This document shows, in pieces, positions 24,081 to 32,399 of a stretch of DNA of 43,763 nucleotides. Positions within the stretch are counted from its first letter, which is position 1; each line of letters begins with the position of its first letter. A model generated the notes under the pieces. The model worked only from the letters and a program-made list of their open reading frames with translations. It ran no database searches and had not been told where the DNA came from. The position numbers and the translations under genes are program-made. Source of the stretch: an uncultured Gammaproteobacteria bacterium (GTDB lineage: Bacteria > Pseudomonadota > Gammaproteobacteria > JAADHQ01); NCBI GenBank assembly GCA_947258755.1, contig CAMYJO010000019.1:2496-46258 (forward strand), read 5' to 3'.

Positions 24081-25045
24081 GCAAGAACCTACCTGCCCTG
24101 CTGTTGTTATTATTGGCTTGCCTGGGCAGTGTAATCCTTGCATTAAAGCTCGGCTCTGTGCCAGTGACATTTAGTGACCTGCTGTCCAGCCTGAGTAACC
24201 GACAGGGTCTTCATCAAGGGCTCATTTTTGAACTACGGCTGCCGCGCGCACTGGCGGCCTTCGTCTGCGGCGGCATGCTCGGTCTGGCCGGCCTGTTGAT
24301 GCAGGCGCTGTTAAGAAACCCGTTAGCAGATCCCTATATCCTCGGCGTCTCCGGTGGTGCAGCCAGTGGCGCGCTGTTGGCGATGCTGGCCGGCCTCGGT
24401 AGCTTGATGATTCAAGCTGCCGCATTCAGTGGTGCATTGCTGTCCATCGTCCTGGTCTTTGCCCTTGCCCATGGCAGTAGTAGCTGGACCTCGAATCGCC
24501 TGTTATTGACTGGCGTGGTGCTGGCGGCCGGCTGGAACGCCTTGATCAGCTTTCTACTGGTCATCAGCCCGAACCAACAAATCCATGGCATGTTGTTCTG
24601 GCTCATGGGCGACCTGAGCTATACACAGGCCGAAGTATGGGTTTTTGTGCTACTCGCCGTCATTACCCTCCTGAGCTTTATGCTTGCACGCCCGCTCAAC
24701 CTGATCAGCCGCGGTGAATTACAGGCGACCGCGCTCGGCGTCAACACCCGACAATTGCGTCTGCTATTGTTCTTTACCGCCTCATTACTAACCGCTGTCG
24801 CCATCAGCCTCGCCGGCAGCATCGGCTTTATTGGTCTGATGGCGCCACACATGCTCAGACTGGTCATCGGCTCCGACCACCGCAGCCTGGTACCGGCCGT
24901 AGTCCTGCTCGGCGGCACCCTGTTGATACTCGCCGATACTTTTGCCAGAACAGTACTGGCACCGACACAGTTACCGGTCGGCATTTTGACGGCCATCCTC
25001 GGCGTACCCACTTTTCTATACCTACTGTATCGGAATAATTCATGA
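24077..25045 (+). CDS. FecCD/BtuC-family ABC transporter permease
   Basis: A 322-residue inner-membrane permease with about ten helices. The family signature CGGMLGLAGLLMQALLRNPL followed by ADPYILGVSGGAASGALLAM is near residues 70-110, and the C-terminal GSIGFIGLMAPHMLRLVIG forms the coupling region. The ATG at 24077 overlaps the HAD stop. The family imports cobalamin, haem or ferric siderophores with a periplasmic binding protein; none is present here. The cobalamin genes at 29.5-31 kb make B12 a reasonable guess. Confidence 0.93.
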   Translation: MSKNLPALLLLLLACLGSVILALKLGSVPVTFSDLLSSLSNRQGLHQGLIFELRLPRALAAFVCGGMLGLAGLLMQALLRNPLADPYILGVSGGAASGALLAMLAGLGSLMIQAAAFSGALLSIVLVFALAHGSSSWTSNRLLLTGVVLAAGWNALISFLLVISPNQQIHGMLFWLMGDLSYTQAEVWVFVLLAVITLLSFMLARPLNLISRGELQATALGVNTRQLRLLLFFTASLLTAVAISLAGSIGFIGLMAPHMLRLVIGSDHRSLVPAVVLLGGTLLILADTFARTVLAPTQLPVGILTAILGVPTFLYLLYRNNS

Positions 25046-25803
25046 GTACATTGCGCTGCAAAAAATTAGGCGTAGTTATCGGTGATACTCGCGTTTGCGA
25101 GGACCTCAACCTCGAACTTGGTGATGGGCAAAGCTGGGCAGTCCTCGGACGCAACGGCAGCGGCAAGACCACACTGTTGCATACATTGGCAGGCCTGCGT
25201 CCGGCACAGCAGGGCAGCATCCTACTCAATGGGCAGAGCCTGGCAGAACAGTCGAAAAAACAGATCGCCCGCCACCTCGGCGTTTTATTTCAAACGGAGA
25301 TCGATCACTTTCCAACCACGGTACTCGAATACACGTTGATGGGCAGACACCCACATCTCGGTTGGTTGCAATGGGAGTCTGAAGCGGATATCGCTATAGC
25401 CGAACAGGCCCTGCAACAGGTCGACCTACTGGATCTGAAACAACGAGATATCTCCACGCTGTCGGGTGGCGAACGCCGACGCATGAATATAGCCTGCCTA
25501 CTGACCCAGGCACCTGACATCGCCCTGCTTGATGAGCCCAGTAATCATCTCGATCTGCAACACCAGATCGAGACACTGAGCCTGGTCAGGGAGCAATACC
25601 GACAACGCCTGTTGCTGATGTCGGCACACGACATTAACCTGGCGACCCGTTTTTGCAGTCATGCCATACTGTTATTTGGTGATGGAAAGCTAACACACGG
25701 TACATTCAATGATGTCGTTACAACAGCAAGCCTGCAACATTTGTATGGCGTAGCGATCAATAGTGTCCAGGCAGACGGACATACCTTGTACTACCCTGCA
25801 TAG
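25042..25803 (+). CDS. ABC transporter ATP-binding protein, BtuD/FecE type
   Basis: The 253-residue ATPase of the importer whose permease gene it overlaps by four bases. Walker A is GRNGSGKT (36-43), the signature is LSGGERRR (140-147), Walker B is IALLDEPSNHLDL (160-172) and the switch His is in SAHDINLATRFC. The Q-loop is in VLFQTEIDHFPTTV. The SAHDIN H-loop and overall length fit cobalamin/siderophore importers. The substrate is uncertain, as for the permease. Confidence 0.93.
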   Translation: MSTLRCKKLGVVIGDTRVCEDLNLELGDGQSWAVLGRNGSGKTTLLHTLAGLRPAQQGSILLNGQSLAEQSKKQIARHLGVLFQTEIDHFPTTVLEYTLMGRHPHLGWLQWESEADIAIAEQALQQVDLLDLKQRDISTLSGGERRRMNIACLLTQAPDIALLDEPSNHLDLQHQIETLSLVREQYRQRLLLMSAHDINLATRFCSHAILLFGDGKLTHGTFNDVVTTASLQHLYGVAINSVQADGHTLYYPA

Positions 25804-25805
25804 CC

Positions 25806-26261
25806 CTAAACCTTCCTGACCACATACTTCGACAATAGCATCATCATGATAATGGCTGCGGCGAATAAATAAATGCCATAATGCACAGTCACATCGGCCA
25901 TCGGCCCCAGCTTGATTGACACCAGCAAGATCGCCACAACAAACACATCCAACATCGACCACTTGCCGACAACATCCAGACCGTGAATCAGCTTTTCATG
26001 TTGTGACTGCCACAGTCTGGTGGAAAATTGCAGATAAAAAAGCAAGCCGATCTTGATCAATGGAAATAACACACTAAAAATGGCAATAATTGCAAACAAG
26101 GCATACTGCCCTTCGCGCCACAAGTCGGCAAGCGCGGACATCAAGGATACCGTGTTATCGAAAATATAAAATTTACTCAACGTAAACAATGGCGCAAAAC
26201 AAGCGAAGGCAAATAGCAACAACACCATCAATAACAAAGAATTTAACAGCCATTTATTCAC
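25806..26261 (-). CDS. PqiA-like integral membrane protein
   Basis: A 151-residue inner-membrane protein with about four helices resembling one half of the paraquat-inducible protein A family: FTLSKFYIFDNTVSLMSAL, then VLFPLIKIGLLFY, WSMLDVFVVAILLV and SIKLGPMADVTVHYGIYLF. It lacks the Cys-rich zinc segment of full PqiA and is about a third of its length. PqiA proteins work with MCE partners in lipid transport, none of which is near. It starts at GTG with AAGG upstream, and converges with the ABC ATPase gene two bases away. Confidence 0.82.
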   Translation of the reverse strand: MNKWLLNSLLLMVLLLFAFACFAPLFTLSKFYIFDNTVSLMSALADLWREGQYALFAIIAIFSVLFPLIKIGLLFYLQFSTRLWQSQHEKLIHGLDVVGKWSMLDVFVVAILLVSIKLGPMADVTVHYGIYLFAAAIIMMMLLSKYVVRKV

Positions 26262-26489
26262 AAAAATTACCTTATAAAAAACCAGACCGGACTCGCGGGT
26301 TTATATTACTTCAATTCAACAATGAAATCGCCTGCCCTGAAAAGATAAACATTGCAAAATCTAGGTATCAGTAGTGGTTCTTTTCTATAATATATCCTAA
26401 GCTATACTTTATAGCCGAGCCCACTATCAATTAAATGGCTTAGGGTAAATTATCCAACTGGCACGACGTTATGCCAAGAATTTAAATAT

Positions 26490-27056
26490 ATGCGCTTCAT
26501 TATATTGATCACATTGATATGGCCTACATCATTAATTGCAGACCCGGCAATCAACACGACCTATAAATATTACCTGATCAATACCAAGACATCAGCACAA
26601 CTCATGTCTGATTTGAATCATGCCAGCCCGATAAAAGAAAATGGCGAGATTTTCCACGGACACACTGATTCAAATATCCGCTGGAAGTTTTCATGGCAAA
26701 GCAAGCATGGTAAATGCCGAATCAGCAAGGTCAATACATACGTCGACATCACCTATACCTTGCCAAAGCGTATTCACAAAACGACGGACCGTGATCTTCA
26801 GAAAATCTGGGATGAATGGTTTCCGGCTTTACTGGCACATGAAAAAAACCATGCCACACATGCCATCAATACCGCCACCAAGATTGAACAGACGATAAAA
26901 AACCTCACACCCTACTCCAACTGCAAGGACCTGGAATTGGCAGCTAACAAAAAGGGCAACATACTAATTAAAGCACTAAATAAACTCGACAAAGAGTATG
27001 ATAAGAAAACTGATCATGGTCAAACGGAAGGCGCCAAGCTGACATCTTACTTCTGA
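26490..27056 (+). CDS. DUF922-family secreted putative zinc protease
   Basis: A 188-residue exported protein (signal peptide MRFIILITLIWPTSLIADP). The central segment LLAHEKNHATHAINTATKIEQ contains HEKNH, an HExxH-type metal-binding motif, with a conserved His three residues later, as in DUF922 proteins. The preceding WKFSWQSKHGKCRISKVN and VDITYTLPKR also fit. Two cysteines (Lys-Gly-Lys-Cys and Asn-Cys-Lys) may form a disulfide. It is divergent from the PqiA-like gene. No protease activity is demonstrated for most of the family. Confidence 0.82.
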   Translation: MRFIILITLIWPTSLIADPAINTTYKYYLINTKTSAQLMSDLNHASPIKENGEIFHGHTDSNIRWKFSWQSKHGKCRISKVNTYVDITYTLPKRIHKTTDRDLQKIWDEWFPALLAHEKNHATHAINTATKIEQTIKNLTPYSNCKDLELAANKKGNILIKALNKLDKEYDKKTDHGQTEGAKLTSYF

Positions 27057-27099
27057 GAATTTTTTGCCACTACAAAACAAGCAACTTGACAAAATTTAT

Positions 27100-28071
27100 T
27101 TACTGAGCCTTCTCCCTGGATCGTTTATATTCAAGCCAGCAACACAAGCCCTGTGCATTCAAATGCAAATCCAGATCCATAATGGCAAGCACGTCTTGCT
27201 CTGTCATTTCATTGCCGAAATCTGTCAACGCAGACAACAACATATTCTTCAGGGCCAGAAAGAGCTGTGATTCGCAATCATCGGTATCGGTATAGCTTAT
27301 ATTTTCCGTGATACCGACATGCGCATCTATCAATTGATGCAACATCTGTGCGGCACTACCAGGGTCTGACAAACAGCCGAAATGAGTCAGAAATATTTTT
27401 TCTGGCTGGTAGCTTATGATTCTGTCAATCGATGCATGCAAGGCATCCGGATCAAATTGTACTGGCGTTGTGGTCGGAAACATAAAGGGCCTGCCGTTCA
27501 CAAAAAGCGGTGGATAGGCCAGACCAAAGGTATCGCCGGTAAAGAAACTCTTGCTTTGCTGATCATAGACACAGTAATGGTGCCTGGCATGGCCCGGGGT
27601 GTCGATAAATAACAGTTCACGTCCATTCAGTACCAGGGTCATTTCATCTGTTGCCTCGATAACCCGATCTGCGGCTACTGGCTGAATGTCGCCAAAGGTC
27701 TTGCGTAATTTATCCTCACCATAAACTGCGGCTGCACCAGCAATCAGTTTCGCTGGATCGATCATATGCCTGGAGCCACGCGGGTGAACAACGAGTTTCG
27801 CCGCAGGCAATTCCTGCATCAAACTACCGGCAGCACCGGCATGATCCAGATGCACATGTGTCACCATTACATAGTCGACCTGTTCGGGCTGAATATCCAT
27901 GTCGGCCATGGCCGCGCGTATAACCGGCAGGCAACTGCTGGTGCCGACATCCACAAAGGCATATCGATCTCCCTGTCGAAGCAGATGACTGGCGACCAGC
28001 CCCGGGCGCTGAAAGCCGGTATCAATCGTGAAGATACCGTGCCCCTGATCAGTAACAATATCGTTAATCAT
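27100..28071 (-). CDS. MBL-fold metallohydrolase
   Basis: A 323-residue cytoplasmic metallo-beta-lactamase-fold enzyme. Metal motifs are present: THVHLDHAG (HxHxDH), FIDTPGHARHHYCV, FTGDTFGLAYPP, and FLTHFG near the C-terminus. It resembles glyoxalase II-like or flavodiiron-free hydrolases without a clear substrate. The start overlaps by four bases (ATGA) the relic 3' end of a methyltransferase gene, and a second copy of this start occurs at 28763-28807, so the ancestral layout was methyltransferase followed directly by this gene. Confidence 0.92.
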   Translation of the reverse strand: MINDIVTDQGHGIFTIDTGFQRPGLVASHLLRQGDRYAFVDVGTSSCLPVIRAAMADMDIQPEQVDYVMVTHVHLDHAGAAGSLMQELPAAKLVVHPRGSRHMIDPAKLIAGAAAVYGEDKLRKTFGDIQPVAADRVIEATDEMTLVLNGRELLFIDTPGHARHHYCVYDQQSKSFFTGDTFGLAYPPLFVNGRPFMFPTTTPVQFDPDALHASIDRIISYQPEKIFLTHFGCLSDPGSAAQMLHQLIDAHVGITENISYTDTDDCESQLFLALKNMLLSALTDFGNEMTEQDVLAIMDLDLHLNAQGLCCWLEYKRSREKAQ

Positions 28072-28235
28072 GACAGCACTGCTTTCCTCGCCAGGATCTG
28101 CACCACAGCGGCGCGGCCATGATGATACTTACCTTAGATAACATCGCGCTCGATCTCATGCGTCAGCTCCAGTTCAAGGCCTGGTAACTCCCGCTGCAGT
28201 GACCTGACTGGCAGCATCAACTCCGCTGTGCCGGG
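28027..28235. repeat. Diverged direct repeat, copy A (methyltransferase/MBL junction)
   Basis: About 209 bases align without gaps to 28763-28971, with many identical runs such as CCGTGCCCCTGATCAGTA and CTGCACCACAGCGGC. This copy keeps the intact MBL start, but its methyltransferase part is broken. The two copies flank a lipoprotein gene. Confidence 0.88.
28068..28235 (-). pseudogene. Truncated 3' relic of a SAM methyltransferase gene
   Basis: Minus-strand translation gives PGTAELM, LQRELPGLELELTHEIERDV, I, stop, GKYHHGRAAVVQILARKA. It aligns along its whole length with the C-terminus of the intact methyltransferase at 28804-29400 (LQQELQGLQLELAHEIERDV, I, EGKYHHGRAAVVQILARK). The glutamate codon is replaced by TAA, and the 5' two thirds of the gene are missing beyond 28235. 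This is the broken half of copy A of the direct repeat. Confidence 0.85.
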
Positions 28236-28268
28236 ATACTTTTGGGAAACTCCCTCAAATAATAGGCA

Positions 28269-28688
28269 TTAAGGTTTTGGTGTCGCCTTAACCATGCTGC
28301 TTAACTCAGGAAACGGACTTGTTATAAACCAACTCTTTTGCTTTTCATCATATTCCCATTTGAGATTAAACGTCACAGACTTTACGATCTGGTAAGCTTC
28401 AACATAGTATTTAAGTTCAATAATCTGCCGTGCATTTTTTTCATCGGGATCGATGATGTTGTTTATTGCTTCAAACTCCGAAACACGAATGTTCTTTAAT
28501 CGTGCCCGCTCTTTCTCGGTTAAAGGCTTTTCGTTCTTATGAAAAGAGTAGGCACTATAGAAATCACCCCAACGTAATGCTTTTTCATAGGCGCTCGATG
28601 ACATTTTATAGCTATCGAATTTATCGCTGGGAAGAACCCCGCAAGCAGAGAGCATCAAACCTAGCACAAGAACTGTGATTAAACGCAT
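28269..28688 (-). CDS. Small lipoprotein of unknown function, flanked by direct repeats
   Basis: A 139-residue putative lipoprotein. The signal sequence MRLITVLVLGLMLSACG ends in a lipobox (LSAC). The mature part (DKFDSYKMSSSAYEKALRWGD, then ARLKNIRVSEFEAINNIIDP and LKYYVEAYQIVKSVTFNLKW) resembles small gammaproteobacterial lipoproteins with a nuclear-transport-factor-like fold, but the family is not certain. The ATG at 28688 is preferred over the longer frame from 28721 since GGAG lies nine bases before it. It sits between the two copies of a 209-base repeat and so was inserted into, or trapped by, a duplication. Confidence 0.78.
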   Translation of the reverse strand: MRLITVLVLGLMLSACGVLPSDKFDSYKMSSSAYEKALRWGDFYSAYSFHKNEKPLTEKERARLKNIRVSEFEAINNIIDPDEKNARQIIELKYYVEAYQIVKSVTFNLKWEYDEKQKSWFITSPFPELSSMVKATPKP

Positions 28689-28762
28689 TGCGAGAATCTC
28701 CATCGTTATTATTGTTATCATGTTATCAAGCTCGTCAGAAAAAACCAGTTTTTCTTAAACCT

Positions 28763-28807
28763 CGTGAACATGCCGTGCCCCTGATCAGTAGTAATTTCGC
28801 TTATCAT
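28763..28807 (-). pseudogene. 5' relic of an MBL-fold hydrolase gene
   Basis: The start ATG at 28807 overlaps the methyltransferase stop (ATGA) and reads MISEITTDQGHGMFT, matching MINDIVTDQGHGIFT of the intact MBL gene. Similarity ends at about 28763, where the frame runs into unrelated sequence. This is the broken half of copy B of the direct repeat. Confidence 0.75.
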
Positions 28808-28971
28808 GACGATGCTGTTTTCCTCGCCAAAATCTGCACCACAGCGGCACGACCATGATGATACTTGCCTTCGATCACATCGCGCTCGATCTCGTGTGCC
28901 AACTCCAGCTGCAGGCCCTGCAATTCCTGCTGCAACGCCTGCAGCGACATCATCAATTCAGCACTACCGGG
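28763..28971. repeat. Diverged direct repeat, copy B (methyltransferase/MBL junction)
   Basis: Partner of 28027-28235, same orientation and length. This copy lies within the intact methyltransferase gene and extends into a lost MBL gene start. Substitutions are spread along the copies, so the duplication is not recent. Confidence 0.88.
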
Positions 28972-29400
28972 TCCACCCGTAGCAAATTCGAGTTGACGCG
29001 GGATATAGGCCTCAAGTATCAATACCCCGCCCGGCTTCAATGCCTGCACGACCCGGGCGTGCAGCTCAGCGCGTTGAGCTGGCGGTAGATGACAGAAAAT
29101 GGATACCACCGCATCCCATTGCTCGACACCAGGATCATAGTCATTCAGATCCATGACTACGGTATTTATGCTGAGATTTTTTGACAGTGCGAGCGACTGC
29201 GCCTTTTGCAAACCCACAGCTGAAGAGTCCACTGCGGTGACATCACATCCCTGTGCGGCCAGAAACACGGCGTTGCGGCCTTCGCCCTCCGCCAAAGACA
29301 AGACTTTTCCGGACCGGATCCGATCGGCCATTGCCACCAGAAAATCATTCGGTTCGGTCCCATAGGCATACCCCGATTCGCTATAGCGCTGATCCCACAT
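28804..29400 (-). CDS. Class I SAM-dependent methyltransferase (TehB-like)
   Basis: A 198-residue cytoplasmic methyltransferase. The N-terminus WDQRYSESGYAYGTEPNDFLV and motif I KVLSLAEGEGRNAVFLAAQG (about 32-51) fit the TehB/UbiE-like group; the acidic ribose-binding residue is in VTAVDSSAVGL, and motif post-I and IV are in VVMDLNDYDPGVEQWDAVVS and HLPPAQRAELHARVVQALKP. GGAG nine bases upstream supports the ATG. It has lost its downstream MBL partner in this copy. The substrate is unknown. Confidence 0.9.
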   Translation of the reverse strand: MWDQRYSESGYAYGTEPNDFLVAMADRIRSGKVLSLAEGEGRNAVFLAAQGCDVTAVDSSAVGLQKAQSLALSKNLSINTVVMDLNDYDPGVEQWDAVVSIFCHLPPAQRAELHARVVQALKPGGVLILEAYIPRQLEFATGGPGSAELMMSLQALQQELQGLQLELAHEIERDVIEGKYHHGRAAVVQILARKTASS

Positions 29401-29556
29401 CTATATAATCTCCCATGTTAATACCTGCATCATAGGGATCCGGCCTTGAAGGTACAATAGCCATTCGCCATTAGACTGACTACCTTGCTGTTTCCACAGT
29501 AGTTTCCTTTATAGCAATGATTTACTGAACCGATTCATGTATGATATGCCCATGAT

Positions 29557-29725
29557 TAGGGTGCTCCTGACGGAGTGAAACGTGAAGCTCGGTGAGCCTG
29601 CATAACAGGTAAGGCCGACACTGCCCCCGCAACGGTAATCAGGTGATTATCGGACATTGGCCACTGTGTACAACTACATGGGAAGGCGTCCGATAAGTTA
29701 GCCCTGTAAGTCCGGAGACCGGCCC
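29557..29725 (+). promoter_or_regulatory. Cobalamin riboswitch
   Basis: Conserved cobalamin aptamer parts are present in order: GGTGCTCCTGACGGAG near the 5' end, GCCGACACTGCCCCCGCAACGGTAAT (29614-29639, the B12-box region), GCCACTG (29660-29666), GGGAAGGCG (29680-29688), and AAGTCCGGAGACCGGCC (29708-29724). About 107 bases separate it from the TTG start of the TonB-like gene. A small hairpin GTTGC/GCAAC follows at about 29741-29755; no strong intrinsic terminator was seen, so control is probably translational or at an internal hairpin. B12 would repress the three genes downstream. Confidence 0.95.
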
Positions 29726-29832
29726 GAATTCATGGAATGCGTTGCGGCGGGCAACCTGACACCAGTACCTATCCTGCCTGCATGCATTTCACCTAAATAA
29801 CAGATGTTTGGCTGATGCCATGGTGATTTGAC

Positions 29833-30507
29833 TTGAATAGAAACATACTGAATCCTGCCGTATTTTTGCTGCTGTCGATCGGCCTGCATGTGCTGCTGAT
29901 CGCGGCCTGGCAATCCGACAGCAACACCGACATTTCTATTCACGGAGTCAACGAACCTCTGCTGCTAAGCCTGTCTGCAAACAAACCCCAGCAGGCTGCC
30001 AAACAAACAACAAAAACCGACGAAGCAGTACGCAAACCAGCTCGACAGCGCGTTACAATACCAAGCGCGAACAATACGCCAGCAAAAATAGCCCCGAAAA
30101 CAACATCGCAGGCACAGGCTTTGTCAGCAGCGCCTGCGCCCAAGACACAGGCAAGCAAAAGCGCAGATCAGCAGGCAGCAAGCACAACCGATGGTCATCG
30201 GCAACGACAGCAAGTGGGTGCGCGCATACAAAAGCAACTACGCGTAAAAATTGCATTTAATAAACACTACCCAGGTATCGCCATCCGCAATGCCTGGCAA
30301 GGCCGGGTCAAACTTGGCATCCGCGTGCAGGCCAATGGCAACCTGACCCATATCCATGTCATCAATAGTTCTGGATACCGCATGCTCGACAAGGCCGCAG
30401 TAAAAAGTGTGCACCATATCGCCGCATTACCCGAAGCGTCTGCATGGCTTCAGGGCCAGCCTATTGATGTTATACTACCGGTCATCTATCAACTCACTGA
30501 CAGTTAA
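29833..30507 (+). CDS. TonB-like energy transducer
   Basis: A 224-residue protein: one N-terminal membrane helix (about 9-27, PAVFLLLSIGLHVLLIAAW), a long Lys/Ala/Thr-rich periplasmic spacer (TTKTDEAVRKPARQRVTIPS and on), and a C-terminal TonB fold (HYPGIAIRNAWQGRVKLGIR, then INSSGYRMLDKAAVKSVHHI). It starts at TTG (29833); a stop lies three codons upstream in the same frame. TonB passes energy from the inner membrane to outer-membrane receptors. As the first gene after a cobalamin riboswitch, it probably serves BtuB-type B12 uptake, although no receptor or exbB/exbD lies nearby. Confidence 0.87.
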   Translation: MNRNILNPAVFLLLSIGLHVLLIAAWQSDSNTDISIHGVNEPLLLSLSANKPQQAAKQTTKTDEAVRKPARQRVTIPSANNTPAKIAPKTTSQAQALSAAPAPKTQASKSADQQAASTTDGHRQRQQVGARIQKQLRVKIAFNKHYPGIAIRNAWQGRVKLGIRVQANGNLTHIHVINSSGYRMLDKAAVKSVHHIAALPEASAWLQGQPIDVILPVIYQLTDS

Positions 30508-30516
30508 GCAAACCTT

Positions 30517-31083
30517 ATGGGTAACAGACTTTCAAAAATATACACACGTACTGGCGATGATGGCAGCACCGGCCTTGCTGACGGCAGCCGCATCGACAAA
30601 GACAGTCCACGACTGGAAGCGATAGGCAGTGTTGACGAACTGAACAGCATTGTTGGTATGGTTCTCAGCCATGACATCGCAGAATCAATCAGGCACTATC
30701 TAACCACTGTCCAGCATGACCTGTTTGACCTGGGTGGTGAACTTGCCATCCCGGACCACAGCATCATGAACGCCGGACACACGCTCACACTCGAACAGTG
30801 GCTCGATAAGCTCAATGAAGATCTGCCCTACCTGAAAGAATTTATCTTGCCGGCAGGCGGCAAGGCGACATCAAGCTGTCATCTTGCGCGTAGTGTATGC
30901 CGACGCGTAGAAAGACGTTGTGTCACCCTTAACCGACAAGAAAAAATCAACAGCGCGATTATTACCTATCTTAATAGGCTTTCCGACCTACTGTTCGTTA
31001 TCGCCCGCACCCTGGCCAGGGCTGAAGGCGGCACCGAGGTCTATTGGGATCGCGACAACAATACAAGCGGAACACCATCATGA
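30517..31083 (+). CDS. Cob(I)alamin adenosyltransferase, PduO type
   Basis: The enzyme adenosylates Co(I) corrinoids to form adenosylcobalamin. The 188-residue length fits the PduO group. The N-terminal ATP-binding segment IYTRTGDDGSTGLADGSRID followed by GSVDELNSIVGMV, and the later CHLARSVCRRVERRCVTL and YLNRLSDLLFVIARTLAR are characteristic. The start is nine bases after the TonB-like stop. It is under the cobalamin riboswitch and overlaps the next gene by four bases. Confidence 0.95.
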   Translation: MGNRLSKIYTRTGDDGSTGLADGSRIDKDSPRLEAIGSVDELNSIVGMVLSHDIAESIRHYLTTVQHDLFDLGGELAIPDHSIMNAGHTLTLEQWLDKLNEDLPYLKEFILPAGGKATSSCHLARSVCRRVERRCVTLNRQEKINSAIITYLNRLSDLLFVIARTLARAEGGTEVYWDRDNNTSGTPS

Positions 31084-31844
31084 AAAAGGCTATCGTCGTA
31101 ATTGGTATCGGTGAAATGGGCAGTGTGTTTGCGCGTGCTTTTTTGCGCATCGGACACCCCGTCTATCCAGTCACCCGTGATGCTGATATGCAACGCGCGG
31201 CCAAGGAAATCAACGACCCGGAAATGATCGTTGTCGCTGTAGCCGAAGGCGATCTACAGAATGTACTGGAAAAACTGCCTGACAACTGGCGACAGCACAC
31301 CGTACTACTACAAAACGAATTACTACCTCGCGACTGGAGTGCACACAATCTTATAGACCCCACCATTATCTCGGTCTGGTTTGAAAAGAAAAAAGGACAG
31401 GATTACAAGGTATTGATCCCATCGCCGGCATTCGGAGCAAAAGCGGCAATATTAAAAGAGGCCCTGGGTGCCATCGACATACCCTGCAAGGTACTCAACA
31501 ATAGTGACGAGCTGCTGCATGAGCTGGTACTTAAAAATCTGTATATCGTTACCACTAATGTCGCCGGTCTGGTCAGTGGCGGCACGGTCAGTGAACTGTG
31601 GCGAGACCATCAAGATCTGGCGCGTAATATCGCCGCTGAAGTCATGGATATACAGGAATGGTTGACGGCCAAGTCGTTCGATCGCGAGACCTTAATCAAA
31701 GACATGCTGGTCGCCTTCGACGGCGATCCGGAACACAAGTGCATGGGACGCAGCGCACCTGCACGCTTGCAACGAGCGATCAAGCTCGCAGACGAAGCCG
31801 GTCTTGCCGTAGCCAATATGCGCTCAATACAAAACGGTCTTTAA
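31080..31844 (+). CDS. Rossmann-fold oxidoreductase-like protein in B12 operon
   Basis: A 254-residue protein with an NAD(P)-binding N-terminus, KKAIVVIGIGEMGSVFARAF (GxGxMG at about 8-13), then VVAVAEGDLQNVLEKLP typical of NAD(P)-binding domains of the ketopantoate reductase/prephenate dehydrogenase type. The C-terminal half is helical (LYIVTTNVAGLVSGGTVSEL) with the likely dimer/substrate region. No specific family member was recognised. The ATG overlaps the adenosyltransferase stop (ATGA), so it is cotranslated with a cobalamin enzyme. A role in corrinoid reduction or a B12-dependent pathway is speculative. Confidence 0.8.
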   Translation: MKKAIVVIGIGEMGSVFARAFLRIGHPVYPVTRDADMQRAAKEINDPEMIVVAVAEGDLQNVLEKLPDNWRQHTVLLQNELLPRDWSAHNLIDPTIISVWFEKKKGQDYKVLIPSPAFGAKAAILKEALGAIDIPCKVLNNSDELLHELVLKNLYIVTTNVAGLVSGGTVSELWRDHQDLARNIAAEVMDIQEWLTAKSFDRETLIKDMLVAFDGDPEHKCMGRSAPARLQRAIKLADEAGLAVANMRSIQNGL

Positions 31845-31846
31845 CA

Positions 31847-32356
31847 TCAGACAGGCCGAATAACTGCGGTCATTGCCGCTCCTGAATTTTCGAACACCTT
31901 AAGCTTGTCCTGATAAACCGATAAGACCTGCTGCACCTGCGGCAATTCCTTGCGCTCATAGCGATGATTCCAGACCAGCAGACGCAATAACTCCATAAAG
32001 GTCTCACGCTTACCGGTATAAGATTTTCGTCGATGTTGAAAATAACGCCGTATGAGTCGCCAGTGACGTAACCACACCCGGGTCTTCAGCATGACGATAA
32101 CATCTGCCTGTTCAAAACACGGCGTTGTCCAATCATGGTATATACCTTCCATGATCCAGGCCGGTTCGGCCAGAATGTCGTCCAGCATTTTTGTTCGGGT
32201 AAGGACATCGGTCGCAATGCCATAGCGGTTTACATTCGGATCCCAATACAGGTGGTCCAATTCATGCGCTTGGACATTAAGCGATAATGATAGCAGTCGG
32301 GCAATATAGGATTTACCGCTACCCGGCGCGCCGATAATGTAAATCTTGTGATACAT
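31847..32356 (-). CDS. P-loop kinase-like protein (FlaR/adenylate-kinase-like)
   Basis: A 169-residue cytoplasmic P-loop protein. Walker A is GAPGSGKS (about 9-16), followed by an LDHLYWDPN segment and WIMEGIYHDWT; a basic stretch (RHWRLIRRYFQHRRKSYTGK) forms the likely lid. This layout is seen in proteins annotated as DNA topology modulation FlaR or as shikimate/adenylate-kinase-like. The phosphate acceptor is unknown. It converges with the Rossmann-protein gene two bases away and is separate in strand from the B12 operon. Confidence 0.82.
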   Translation of the reverse strand: MYHKIYIIGAPGSGKSYIARLLSLSLNVQAHELDHLYWDPNVNRYGIATDVLTRTKMLDDILAEPAWIMEGIYHDWTTPCFEQADVIVMLKTRVWLRHWRLIRRYFQHRRKSYTGKRETFMELLRLLVWNHRYERKELPQVQQVLSVYQDKLKVFENSGAAMTAVIRPV

Positions 32357-32399
32357 GTACTGACCTGGTTCTTAGCGTTTTTGTTGTGCGTCCAGTATA

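Noticed and set aside
20408-25803. Whether the window holds a defence island, prophage or secondary-metabolite cluster.
   Set aside because: All sizeable genes here and elsewhere are housekeeping, transport or small envelope genes. No integrase, transposase, restriction, toxin-antitoxin, CRISPR or megasynthase gene was seen.
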